Origin: Streptomyces phaeofaciens
GTDB taxonomy: Bacteria > Actinomycetota > Actinomycetes > Streptomycetales > Streptomycetaceae
DNA length: 64,000 nt
Assembly: GCF_014648915.1 (NCBI RefSeq)
Contig: NZ_BMSA01000003.1
Location: forward strand, 558,001 to 622,000
Direction: 5' to 3'
This document shows positions 42,380 to 51,200 of the stretch, piece after piece (position 1 is the first letter of the stretch; every line of letters starts with the position of its first letter). A model generated the notes under the pieces. The model was given only the letters and a program-made list of their open reading frames with translations, did no database searches and was not told where the DNA came from. The translations under genes were made by a program, and so were the position numbers.

Positions 42380-43351
42380 TCATTTGTGTGCAGACGTCAT
42401 GCCCATGTCTATGGCTGAAATCCATCCATCGGCAGGCGTTCGGAGCCACCCCTGCGCGCCGCCGATCTCCGCCGCGGCCCGTCGAAGCGCGTCGAGTCCC
42501 GGATGGACCAGCCCCTTTCGCCACACCAGCGACACCGGGGACAAAGGGACCGGATCGACGAGCGGCCTCAACACCGCTCCAGGCATGGCCGGAAAGTCCA
42601 CCACCGCGAGGACCGGAGTGCGCGCCTTCGCCATGATCCGCTGGAATTCCTCGTCCCCGACGGCCAGCGGGGCGGGCGCCGCGACGGCGATCCCACGCCC
42701 CTCGAAGAGCAGTCGCGCGAGCGCGGTCCACTCGGGCGTGCGCGGATTCCCGGCCCCGGCATACACCTGCTCCCCCGCCAGTTCGGCGAGCGGCACCCGC
42801 GCGAGCGACGCCAGCCGGTGGTCCTCGGGCAGCACGACCGCCATCGGTTCCCACCGGACGAGCTGATGCTCCAGCTGCCGCCTCAGCGCCGGGTCCAGCC
42901 CCGCGTACCGCCCGAACGACGCGTCCAGCCGGCCCGCGACGATCTCCACCGCCGCGCCCGTGAGCCCGCTCTCGTAGCGGGCCATCAGCTCCAGCTCGGG
43001 GGCGAGTTCACGCGCCCGGTACAGCACCCGCCGCCCCGTGACCGGTCCGGGTGTGTTCAGGTCGACCAGCAGCGGCCTGGCCTGCCCGAACACGGCGAGC
43101 AGATCGTCCTGCGCCTGGAGCACCCGCCGCGCGTGCGGCACCAGACGCTCCCCGTCGCCGGTGAGCGTCACCTGCCGGGTGGTCCGCACGAACAGTTCGG
43201 CGCCCAACTCCCGCTCCAGCCGCCGCACATCCCGGCTCAGCGCCTGCTGGGCGACGTACAGACGGGCGGCGGCGCGGGTGAAGTGGAGCTCCTCGGCGAC
43301 GGCGAGGAAGGCGCGCAGCAGGCGGGGATCCAGGTGGGTGTGAGCGGACAT
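42380..43351 (-). CDS. LysR-family transcriptional regulator
   Basis: The 323-residue protein has the LysR winged helix (LLRAFLAVAEELHFTRAAARLYVAQQALSRDVRRLERELGAELFVRT) and a periplasmic-binding-like effector domain. It is divergent from an MFS exporter gene, with 83 bp between starts, the standard layout in which a LysR protein controls its neighbour and itself. The intergenic stretch includes imperfect T-N11-A sequences but no clear dyad. The effector is unknown. Confidence 0.9.
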   Translation of the reverse strand: MSAHTHLDPRLLRAFLAVAEELHFTRAAARLYVAQQALSRDVRRLERELGAELFVRTTRQVTLTGDGERLVPHARRVLQAQDDLLAVFGQARPLLVDLNTPGPVTGRRVLYRARELAPELELMARYESGLTGAAVEIVAGRLDASFGRYAGLDPALRRQLEHQLVRWEPMAVVLPEDHRLASLARVPLAELAGEQVYAGAGNPRTPEWTALARLLFEGRGIAVAAPAPLAVGDEEFQRIMAKARTPVLAVVDFPAMPGAVLRPLVDPVPLSPVSLVWRKGLVHPGLDALRRAAAEIGGAQGWLRTPADGWISAIDMGMTSAHK

Positions 43352-43434
43352 CCGGTGAATCTACAACGCAGGTGCGTGAATCGGCCTCGAACAGGTGTTG
43401 GACCCCTTGATCATCGGCGGGCGAGGCTCGGTGC

Positions 43435-44703
43435 ATGCCGCCGCACCCGACCACCCGCCGCCCCACCGCCCCCCGCACCCCCTCCCGCCTCCTCGCCCCC
43501 TACCGCCGCCTCCTCGCCGTCCCCGGCGCCCGCGCCTTCACCGTCGGAAACCTCCTGGCCCGCCTCCCCATGGGCATGTTCAGCGTGAGCGCGGTCGTGA
43601 TGATCGCCGGCACCCGCGGCTCGTACGCCCTCGCCGGCGCCGTCACCGCGAGCGGGCTCGCGGCGACCGCCCTCGTCGCGCCCTGGACCGCCCGGCTCGT
43701 CGACCGGTACGGGCAGGCCCGGGTCGCCGTACCGGCCACGCTCCTCGCCGCGCTCGGCAGCCTCGCGCTGGTGCTCTGCGTCCGCCACGGCGCCCCGGAC
43801 TGGACCCTGTTCGCCGCGTACGCCGCGACCGCGACGACCCCCAACACCGGCGGCATGTCCCGGGCCCGTTGGAACCACCTGCTGCGGGGCGACCCCGCCG
43901 CCCTGCACACCGCGAACTCCTTCGAACAGGCCGCCGACGAGCTGTGCTTCATGCTGGGCCCGGTCCTCGCGGCCTTCCTGTGCGGCACGTTCTTCCCGGA
44001 GGCGGGCACGCTGACGGGCGTGGTGCTGCTGGTCACCGGCACCCTGCTCTTCGCCGCCCAACGCGCGACCGAACCGCCCGCCCACCCCCGCACCCCGGCC
44101 GGCTCCCCGCTGCGCACGCCCGGCATCCCGGCGCTCCTCGCCTGCTGCCTGGCCCTCGGGGCGGTGTTCGGTGCGACGGAGGTCGTCACCATCGCGTTCG
44201 CCGACGAGCGCGGGCACCGCACCGCCGCCGGCGTCGTCCTCGCGCTCCAGGCGGCCGGTTCCTGCGCGGCCGGTCTGGCGTACGGGACCCTGCGGCCGTC
44301 GGGTCCGGCCGCGCGCCGGCACCCGTGGTGCGTGGCCGCGATGACCGCGCTGCTGACCCTCCCGCTGCTCGCGGCGGCCGTCCTCGGCTCGCTGCCGCTG
44401 CTGGCCTGCGCGCTGCTGGTGGCCGGGATGGCGACCGCGCCGACCATGGTCACCACCATGGCCCTGGTCCAGGAGCGCACCCCCGCCGCCCGCCTGAACG
44501 AGGGCATGAGCCTGGCCGTGACGGGCCTGCTCGGCGGCATCGCCGCCGGCAGCGCGGCGGGTGGCTGGGTGGCCGAGCACCTCTCGCCCGCCACCGGTTA
44601 CGCGGTGCCGCTCGCGGCGGCCGGCACGGCCCTGCTCGTCTCCCTCGCCACGAGGACGCCCGCCGCCACGACCGCACCCACCAATTCCCCCGCGCCCCAT
44701 TGA
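43435..44703 (+). CDS. MFS transporter, divergent from LysR
   Basis: The 422-residue protein has about 12 membrane segments, with the loop VDRYGQARVAVPA after segment 2, and TNSPAPH at the C-terminus. The N-terminal 30 residues are Pro/Arg/Thr-rich. It is probably a drug or metabolite exporter regulated by the divergent LysR gene. ATG 43435 is the only start that keeps the whole first helix. The substrate is not predictable. Confidence 0.85.
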   Translation: MPPHPTTRRPTAPRTPSRLLAPYRRLLAVPGARAFTVGNLLARLPMGMFSVSAVVMIAGTRGSYALAGAVTASGLAATALVAPWTARLVDRYGQARVAVPATLLAALGSLALVLCVRHGAPDWTLFAAYAATATTPNTGGMSRARWNHLLRGDPAALHTANSFEQAADELCFMLGPVLAAFLCGTFFPEAGTLTGVVLLVTGTLLFAAQRATEPPAHPRTPAGSPLRTPGIPALLACCLALGAVFGATEVVTIAFADERGHRTAAGVVLALQAAGSCAAGLAYGTLRPSGPAARRHPWCVAAMTALLTLPLLAAAVLGSLPLLACALLVAGMATAPTMVTTMALVQERTPAARLNEGMSLAVTGLLGGIAAGSAAGGWVAEHLSPATGYAVPLAAAGTALLVSLATRTPAATTAPTNSPAPH

Positions 44704-44732
44704 CGCGCTCACAGCCGCCGCCTACCTTCGCC

Positions 44733-44771
44733 CGTCGAAGCGCTTCGACGTCACGCATCGAACCGATTCGA
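44733..44771 (+). promoter_or_regulatory. LacI-family operator(s) before the alpha-xylosidase operon
   Basis: CGTCGAAGCGCTTCGACG (44733-44750) is a perfect 18-bp palindrome with the central CG typical of LacI/PurR-type operators. A second weaker dyad TCGAA-CCGA-TTCGA follows at 44758-44771. They lie 73-111 bp before the binding-protein start. The LacI gene inside the operon (50149) is the likely ligand. Confidence 0.85.
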
Positions 44772-44843
44772 CGAGCTCGACGGACCCTTGCGTGACGACC
44801 GTTCCTGCCCGAAGGACCATCCGAACTCCCCTGGAGGCACAGG

Positions 44844-46139
44844 ATGTTGACGGCAAGAAGGCGTGTGGTGGCGAGTGCGGCGGCGGCCCTGGCGGGCGCC
44901 CTGCTGCTGGCCTCCTGCGGCGACTCCGACGGCGGTTCCTCCGACGCCACGACCCTGCGGCTGTGGCACTACGAGGCCCCGAACAGCGCGATGGGCGTGG
45001 CCTGGGCGGAGGCGATCAAGGAGTTCGAGGCCACGCACCCGGGTGTGAAGGTCACGTTCGAGGACAAGGGCTTCGAACAGATCCAGAAGACCGCCCCCAT
45101 GGTCCTGAACTCCTCCGACGCCCCCGATCTCATGGAGTACAACAAGGGCAACGCGACCGCCGGCCTGCTCTCCAAGCAGGGCCTGCTCACCGACCTGTCC
45201 GCCGAGGCGGCACAGCGCGGCTGGGACAAGCTGCTCAGCGCGGGCGTGCGCACCACCAGCCGGTACGACACGAACGGCGTGATGGGCTCCGGCAAGTGGT
45301 ACGGCGTGCCCAACTACGCCGAGTACACGATGGTCTACTTCAACAAGGACCTGTTCGAGAAGTACGGGCTGGCCGAACCGACGACGTTCGACGACCTGGT
45401 CGCGGCGATGGACACCTTCACGAAGAAGAAGATCACCCCGCTCGCCAACGCCGGCGCCGAGTACCTCGCCCAGCAGTACCTCTACCAGCTCGCCCTCTCC
45501 AGGGCCGACCGCGCCTGGGTCGACGCCTACGAGCTGTACCAGGGGAAGACCGACTTCCACGACGCGGCCTGGACGTACGCCGCCGAGACCTTCGCCGACT
45601 GGGTGAAGAAGGGGTACATCGCCAAGAGCTCCACGAGCACCAAGGCCGAGGAGGCCGGCGTCTCCTTCCTCCAGGGCAAGGCACCGATCCTGTTCTCCGG
45701 CAGCTGGTGGTACGGCCGCTTCCAGGACGAGGCCCGCTTCGACTGGGGCACCACCCTGTGGCCCGGCTCGAACCTCACCCTCGGCTCCGGCGGCAACCTC
45801 TGGGTCGTCCCCAAGAACGCCGAGAACAAGGAACTGGCCTACGACTTCATCGACATCACCCTGTCGAAGAAGATCCAGAACCTGCTCGGCAACAAGGGCG
45901 GCGTCCCGGTCGCGGCGGACCCGGCAGCCGTCACCGACCCGAAGGCCAAGGAGCTGATCACCCACTTCGCCACCGTCTCCGACCGCGACGGCCTGGCCTT
46001 CTACCCCGACTGGCCGGTGCCCGGCTTCTACGACGTCCTCGTCTCCGAGACCCAGAAGCTGATCACCGGCAGCGACGGGCCGGACGGCTACCTCGACAGT
46101 CTCCAGGAGGCCTACGACAAGGGCGTACCGAAGCGATGA
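44844..46139 (+). CDS. Sugar ABC transporter substrate-binding lipoprotein (xyloside/xyloglucan-type operon)
   Basis: The 431-residue product has a signal ending in the lipobox LLASC (Cys25). The mature part shows the family-1 binding fold (TLRLWHYEAPNSAMGVAWAEAIKEF, DAPDLMEYNKGNATAGLLS, KWYGVPNYAEYTMVYFNKDLFEKYGL). ATG 44844 follows GGAGG. It heads an operon with two permeases, a GH31 alpha-xylosidase, a LacI regulator and a GH3 enzyme. The probable ligand is therefore an alpha-xylosylated oligosaccharide such as isoprimeverose or a xyloglucan fragment, inferred from context. Confidence 0.9.
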   Translation: MLTARRRVVASAAAALAGALLLASCGDSDGGSSDATTLRLWHYEAPNSAMGVAWAEAIKEFEATHPGVKVTFEDKGFEQIQKTAPMVLNSSDAPDLMEYNKGNATAGLLSKQGLLTDLSAEAAQRGWDKLLSAGVRTTSRYDTNGVMGSGKWYGVPNYAEYTMVYFNKDLFEKYGLAEPTTFDDLVAAMDTFTKKKITPLANAGAEYLAQQYLYQLALSRADRAWVDAYELYQGKTDFHDAAWTYAAETFADWVKKGYIAKSSTSTKAEEAGVSFLQGKAPILFSGSWWYGRFQDEARFDWGTTLWPGSNLTLGSGGNLWVVPKNAENKELAYDFIDITLSKKIQNLLGNKGGVPVAADPAAVTDPKAKELITHFATVSDRDGLAFYPDWPVPGFYDVLVSETQKLITGSDGPDGYLDSLQEAYDKGVPKR

Positions 46140-47047
46140 GGGTGCGCGGCGCCCGCGACTCCTACACCCTGTTCCTGCTCCCCGGCGTCCTGGCGTTCCT
46201 CGCCGTGATCGTCCTCCCGTTCCTGCTGAACACGGGCGTGAGCTTCACCGACTGGCAGGGGGTGGGCAGCCCCCGGTGGTCGGGGCTCGCCAACTACCGG
46301 GAGCTGGCGGACGACTCGGAGTTCTGGGAGAGCTTCCGGCACAGCCTGTTCATGGTCGTGGCGATGGCGGCGGTCCCGACCGCCGTCGGCCTGGTCCTCG
46401 CGGCGGCCCTGTTCGACCATGTCGGCCGGTACTTCGGCGCCCGGATCACCGCCGTCCTGCGCGCCTGCTTCTACCTCCCGCAGGTGCTGCCGATCGCGGT
46501 CGCCGGCATCGTCTGGAGCTGGATCCTCGCGCCCGACGACGGCTCCCTCAACGCCCTCCTGAAGGCCGTCGGGCTGGGCGGATGGCAGCAGGACTGGCTC
46601 GGCGACCCCGACCTCGCCCTCTACAGCGTGATGGGGGTGATGGTGTGGGTGCAGCTCGGCTTCCCGCTGGTGGTCTTCATGGCGGGTCTCCAGCGGGTCG
46701 ACCCGCAGCTGCACGAAGCCGCCGAACTGGACGGCGCCGGCTGGTGGCGCCGCTTCCTGCACATCACGCTGCCGCAGCTCCGCCCGGAGATCTACGTCGT
46801 CCTGACCTGGTGCACGATCGCCGCGCTGAAGGTGTTCGGCGCGGTGTACGTGCTGACCAAGGGCGGCCCCGGCGGGGCGACGAACGTGCCCTCCTACTTC
46901 TCCTTCACCACCTTCTTCGAGAAGACGCAGGTCGGCTACGGCGCCGCGATCTCCACCGTGCTGACCGTGATCATCCTGGCCCTGTCGCTGGCCGGTCTGA
47001 AACTCCAGACCCGCGCGGAGGACGCCGAGGAAGGGACATCCGCATGA
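46136..47047 (+). CDS. Carbohydrate ABC transporter permease (MalF-like)
   Basis: This 303-residue protein has six membrane helices and the EAA loop (QLHEAAELDGAGWWRRFLHITLPQLRPE). ATG 46136 overlaps the binding-protein stop (ATGA), and its own stop overlaps the next permease the same way. It forms half of the import channel. The ATPase is not encoded in the operon and is presumably the shared MsiK-type one. Confidence 0.9.
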   Translation: MRVRGARDSYTLFLLPGVLAFLAVIVLPFLLNTGVSFTDWQGVGSPRWSGLANYRELADDSEFWESFRHSLFMVVAMAAVPTAVGLVLAAALFDHVGRYFGARITAVLRACFYLPQVLPIAVAGIVWSWILAPDDGSLNALLKAVGLGGWQQDWLGDPDLALYSVMGVMVWVQLGFPLVVFMAGLQRVDPQLHEAAELDGAGWWRRFLHITLPQLRPEIYVVLTWCTIAALKVFGAVYVLTKGGPGGATNVPSYFSFTTFFEKTQVGYGAAISTVLTVIILALSLAGLKLQTRAEDAEEGTSA

Positions 47048-47868
47048 GAGCCGCCCTGCGCCGCTACCCGGTGCTGATCGCCCTCTGCCTGGCCGCCCTC
47101 TTCATGGTCGTACCGTTCCTGATCGTCACGGTGAACGCGGTCAAGTCCCCCGCGGAGTACGCGCGGGGCGGCCCGCTGAGCCTGCCCGACGGCCTCTACC
47201 TGGACGGCCTGAAGGACTTCTGGGAGCGGGTGGACTACGGGCAGAAGCTGCTCAACTCGCTCCTGATCAGCGGCTCGGTGGCGGTGCTCGCCGTGGTCCT
47301 GTCCGTCCTGAACGCGTACGCGATCGGCATCGGCCGGATCAAGGGCCGCACCTGGGTCCTGGCCTTCTTCGTCCTCGCGAACATGCTCCCGCAGGAGGCG
47401 CTGGTCTACCCCCTGTACCACCTGAGCAAGGAAGCCGGCCTGTACGACACGAGACTGAGCGTGATCATCGTCTTCACGGTGATCCAGGCGGCCTTCGGCA
47501 CCTATCTGCTCTCCTCGGTCCTCGCCCGGTTCCCGCGGGAGATCATCGAGGCGGCCCGGATCGACGGGGCGAACCGGTGGCAGGTGCTGTGGCGGATCGT
47601 GGTCCCGGTCAGCCGCCCCACGATCGGCGTGCTCCTCGTCTTCTTCTTCATCTGGACGTGGAACGAGTTCCTGCTCCCGCTGGTCATGCTGATCTCCAAC
47701 GACAACCAGACGGTGTCGGTGGCCCTCGGTGTCCTCCAGGGCCAGCGGCTGATGGACGCCACGATGACCAACGCGGCCGCCCTGCTCGGTGTGCTCCCCG
47801 CCCTCGTCTTCTTCCTCGTCTTCCAGCGCACGCTCACCCGCGGCATCGCGGTGGGCGCGGTGAAGTAA
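47044..47868 (+). CDS. Carbohydrate ABC transporter permease (MalG-like)
   Basis: The 274-residue protein has six membrane helices and the EAA loop (REIIEAARIDGANRWQVLWRIVVPVSRPT), with the C-terminal RGIAVGAVK end typical of MalG-like permeases. ATG 47044 overlaps the MalF-like gene by 4 bp. It pairs with that gene as the channel for the alpha-xyloside importer. Confidence 0.9.
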   Translation: MRAALRRYPVLIALCLAALFMVVPFLIVTVNAVKSPAEYARGGPLSLPDGLYLDGLKDFWERVDYGQKLLNSLLISGSVAVLAVVLSVLNAYAIGIGRIKGRTWVLAFFVLANMLPQEALVYPLYHLSKEAGLYDTRLSVIIVFTVIQAAFGTYLLSSVLARFPREIIEAARIDGANRWQVLWRIVVPVSRPTIGVLLVFFFIWTWNEFLLPLVMLISNDNQTVSVALGVLQGQRLMDATMTNAAALLGVLPALVFFLVFQRTLTRGIAVGAVK

Positions 47869-47884
47869 AGGAGACCCCCCACCC

Positions 47885-50155
47885 ATGAAGTTCTCCGACG
47901 GATACTGGCTGCTGCGCGAGGGCGTCACCGCGGCCCACCCGGCCCAGGTCCTCGATGTCGCCGAGACGGCCGACGGCGGCCTGGAGATCCACGCGCCGGC
48001 CCGGCCCGTCCACGGCCGCGGCGACCTGATGACGGGACCCGTCCTGACGCTCGCCGTCCACACCCCGATGCCCGACGTCATCGGTCTCACCCTCACCCAC
48101 TTCACGGGCGAACCGCCCCGGCGGCCCGTCTTCGCACTCACCGGGGCCGACCCCCGCCCCGAGCTCTCCCACGACGACGAGCACGTGAGCCTGACCTCCG
48201 GCGCGCTGTCGGTCCGGGTGGCCCGCTCGGGCCCCTGGCAGGTGGAGTTCCTCGCCCACGGCCGCGTCCTGACCGCCAGCGGCCCCCAGGGCATGGGCAT
48301 CATGCGGGACGCGGCCACCGGCGGCCACTACCTGCGCGAACAGCTCGATCTGGGGGTGGGGTCCGCCGTCTACGGCCTCGGCGAACGCTTCGGCCCGCTG
48401 GTCAGGAACGGGCAGGCCGTCGACATCTGGAACGCCGACGGCGGCACCGCCACCGAACAGGCCTACAAGAACGTCCCCTTCTACCTCACCGACGCCGGCT
48501 ACGGCGTCTTCGTCGACCACCCCGGCCGGGTCGGCTTCGAGGTCGGCTCGGAGACGGTCTCCCGGGTGCAGTTCAGCGCGGAGACACAGCGGTTGACGTA
48601 CTACGTCATCCACGGCCCCACCCCGAAGGACATCCTCCGCAGGTACACCGCCCTCACCGGCCGCCCGGCCCTCCCGCCCGCCTGGTCCTTCGGCCTGTGG
48701 CTGTCGACGTCGTTCACCACCTCCTACGACGAGGAGACCGTCACCTCCTTCATCGAGGGCATGCGGGAACGCGAACTGCCGCTCTCCGTCTTCCACTTCG
48801 ACTGCTTCTGGATGCGGGAGTTCCAGTGGTGCGACTTCCGCTGGGATCCCCGGGTCTTCCCCGACCCGGAGGGCATGCTGGCCCGGCTCAAGGCCAAGGG
48901 ACTGCACGTCTGCGTCTGGATCAACCCGTACATCGCCCAGCGCTCGCCGCTGTTCGCCGAGGGCAAGGCGCTCGGCCATCTGCTGCGCCGCCCCGACGGC
49001 AGCGTCTGGCAGTGGGACATGTGGCAGCCCGGCATGGCACTGGTCGACTTCACCAGCCCCGCCGCCCGCGAGTGGTACGCCTCCCACCTGGAGGCGCTGC
49101 TCGCGCAGGGCGTCGACTGCTTCAAGACCGACTTCGGCGAGCGCGTCCCGGAAGACGTCGAGTGGTCCGACGGCTCCGACCCGGAGCGCATGCACAACTA
49201 CTACACCTACCTCTACAACCGCACCGTCTTCGACGTGCTGCGGGGGCACCGCGGCGAGGGCGAGGCCGTCCTCTTCGCCCGGTCGGCGACCGCCGGCAGC
49301 CAGAAGTTCCCCGTCCACTGGGGCGGCGACTGCGAGGCCACGTACGCCTCGATGGCCGAGTCGCTGCGCGGCGGGCTGTCGCTGGGGCTGTCCGGCTTCG
49401 GCTTCTGGAGCCACGACATCGGCGGCTTCGAGGGCACCCCCACGCCCGCCCTGTTCAAACGCTGGCTGGCCTTCGGGCTGCTCTCCTCGCACAGCAGGCT
49501 GCACGGCTCGTCCTCGTACCGGGTGCCCTGGCTCTTCGACGAGGAGTCCGTGGACGTCCTGCGCCACTTCACCCGGCTGAAGCTGAGACTCATGCCGTAC
49601 CTGTACGAGGCCGCGCGCACCGCCCACGAGGAGGGCGTGCCGGTGATGCGGGCGATGGTGCTGGAGTTCCCGGAGGACCCCGGGTGCGCGCATCTGGAGC
49701 GGCAGTACATGCTCGGCCCGGACCTGCTGGTCGCGCCCGTGTTCAGCGACGAGGGGGACGTCTCGTACTACGTCCCCGACGGCACCTGGACCCACCACCC
49801 GAGCGGACGGACGGTGACCGGCCCGCGCTGGGTGCGCGAGCGGCACGGGTTCCTCGGGCTGCCGCTGCTGGTGCGCCCCGGCGCGGTGCTCCCGGTCGGC
49901 GCGCACGCCGACCGGCCCGACTACCCGCACGCCGACGGGGTCACCCTGCGCGCCTACGGCCTGACGCGCGGGGCGCAGGTGACCGTCCGGGTCGCGGACG
50001 TGACCTTCACCGTCGTACGGGAAGGGGACACCCTGCGGGCGTCGGCGAGCGAGCCGTCGGCGCCCTGGGCGCTGGCGGCCGGGGACCGGGTCGCGCACGC
50101 CGAGGCGGGCACCGGGTTCCTCACCCTGGACCTCCCCGAGCAGGACCGATGGTGA
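47885..50155 (+). CDS. GH31 alpha-xylosidase, YicI-like
   Basis: This 756-residue cytoplasmic enzyme aligns by motif with E. coli YicI: nucleophile Asp416 in CFKTDFGERVP, acid/base Asp482 in FPVHWGGDCEATYASMAESLRGGLS, and FDCFWMREFQWCDF and GFGFWSHDIGGFEG. The residue numbers are identical to those of YicI. The family releases alpha-linked xylose from isoprimeverose and xyloglucan fragments. ATG 47885 has GGAG upstream. It follows the permeases by 16 bp and is followed, with 7-bp overlap, by the LacI gene. No signal peptide is present, so it acts on imported oligosaccharides. Confidence 0.93.
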   Translation: MKFSDGYWLLREGVTAAHPAQVLDVAETADGGLEIHAPARPVHGRGDLMTGPVLTLAVHTPMPDVIGLTLTHFTGEPPRRPVFALTGADPRPELSHDDEHVSLTSGALSVRVARSGPWQVEFLAHGRVLTASGPQGMGIMRDAATGGHYLREQLDLGVGSAVYGLGERFGPLVRNGQAVDIWNADGGTATEQAYKNVPFYLTDAGYGVFVDHPGRVGFEVGSETVSRVQFSAETQRLTYYVIHGPTPKDILRRYTALTGRPALPPAWSFGLWLSTSFTTSYDEETVTSFIEGMRERELPLSVFHFDCFWMREFQWCDFRWDPRVFPDPEGMLARLKAKGLHVCVWINPYIAQRSPLFAEGKALGHLLRRPDGSVWQWDMWQPGMALVDFTSPAAREWYASHLEALLAQGVDCFKTDFGERVPEDVEWSDGSDPERMHNYYTYLYNRTVFDVLRGHRGEGEAVLFARSATAGSQKFPVHWGGDCEATYASMAESLRGGLSLGLSGFGFWSHDIGGFEGTPTPALFKRWLAFGLLSSHSRLHGSSSYRVPWLFDEESVDVLRHFTRLKLRLMPYLYEAARTAHEEGVPVMRAMVLEFPEDPGCAHLERQYMLGPDLLVAPVFSDEGDVSYYVPDGTWTHHPSGRTVTGPRWVRERHGFLGLPLLVRPGAVLPVGAHADRPDYPHADGVTLRAYGLTRGAQVTVRVADVTFTVVREGDTLRASASEPSAPWALAAGDRVAHAEAGTGFLTLDLPEQDRW

Positions 50156-51156
50156 AGATCACCGATGTGGCCCGGCGGGCCGGGGTCTCCCCCAGCACGG
50201 TGTCCTACGCGCTCAGCGGCAAGCGCCCGATCTCCGAGGAGACCCGGCGCCGGGTCGAGACGGCCGCCCGGGAACTGGGCTACCGCCCGCACGCCGGTGC
50301 CCGCGCACTGGCCAGCAGCCGCTCCAACGTGATCGCGCTCGTCGTCCCGCTGCGGGCCGGCATCCACGTCCCGGTCGTGATGCAGTTCGTGGGTTCGGTG
50401 GTGACGGCCGCCCGGCGCCACGACCACGACGTGCTGCTGCTCACCCAGGAGGAGGGCGAGGAGGGGCTGCGCCGGGTCGCGGACACGGCCCTGGTGGACG
50501 CGCTGATCCTGATGGACGTCCAGCTCCACGACCCCCGGCTGCCGCTGCTGCGCTCCCTGGACCGGCCGACCGTGATGATCGGGTTCCCCAAGGAGGCCGA
50601 CGGGCTGACCTGCATCGACCTCGACTTCCGCACGGCGGGCGAGCGCTGTGTGGACCATCTGGCGCAGCTCGGGCACCGGGTGGTCGCGCTGGTCGGGTCG
50701 CCGCCGGAGGTCTATGTGCGCGGGACGGCGTTCGCCCAGCGCGTGGTGCAGGGGTTCACCGCGGCGGCCGACCGCGGCGGGCTCGTCTGCGCCGTCCACC
50801 CCTGCGAGGCGACCCCGGCGGCGGCACGCCGGGTCGCGGAGCGGCTGCTGCGCGACCAGCCGGCACTGACGGGCGTGGTCGTCCACAACGAGCCCGTCCT
50901 GGAACCGCTGATCGACGCCTTCACCCGGCTGGGGCTGCGGGTGCCCGGCGATCTGTCGGTCACCGCGATCTGCCCGGACGAGCTGGCCGAGAGCCTGCGG
51001 GTGCCCGTGACCTCGGTCGCGCTGCCGTCCGCCGAGGTCGGCGAGCGGGCGGTGGAGCTGCTGATGGAGAAGCTCGGCGGCGCGGCCGTACCGGAGGCGA
51101 CACTGCTGCCGCCGCGGCTGACCCGGCGGGCGAGCACGGCGCCGCGCCCCGCCTGA
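50149..51156 (+). CDS. LacI-family transcriptional repressor
   Basis: The 335-residue protein has the LacI helix-turn-helix (KITDVARRAGVSPSTVSYALSGKRPISEETRRRVETAARELGYRPHAGARALAS) including the hinge, followed by a sugar-binding domain (VIALVVPLRAGIHVPVVMQFVGSVV). ATG 50149 lies inside the last codons of the alpha-xylosidase gene. Because the operator before the operon is a LacI-type palindrome, this protein is the likely local repressor, released by a xylose-containing sugar. The effector is inferred. Confidence 0.92.
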   Translation: MVKITDVARRAGVSPSTVSYALSGKRPISEETRRRVETAARELGYRPHAGARALASSRSNVIALVVPLRAGIHVPVVMQFVGSVVTAARRHDHDVLLLTQEEGEEGLRRVADTALVDALILMDVQLHDPRLPLLRSLDRPTVMIGFPKEADGLTCIDLDFRTAGERCVDHLAQLGHRVVALVGSPPEVYVRGTAFAQRVVQGFTAAADRGGLVCAVHPCEATPAAARRVAERLLRDQPALTGVVVHNEPVLEPLIDAFTRLGLRVPGDLSVTAICPDELAESLRVPVTSVALPSAEVGERAVELLMEKLGGAAVPEATLLPPRLTRRASTAPRPA

Positions 51157-51200
51157 ACCCCTGACCCGTAGTGCAAGGCCCTGACCTGAGGAGCCGTGAC

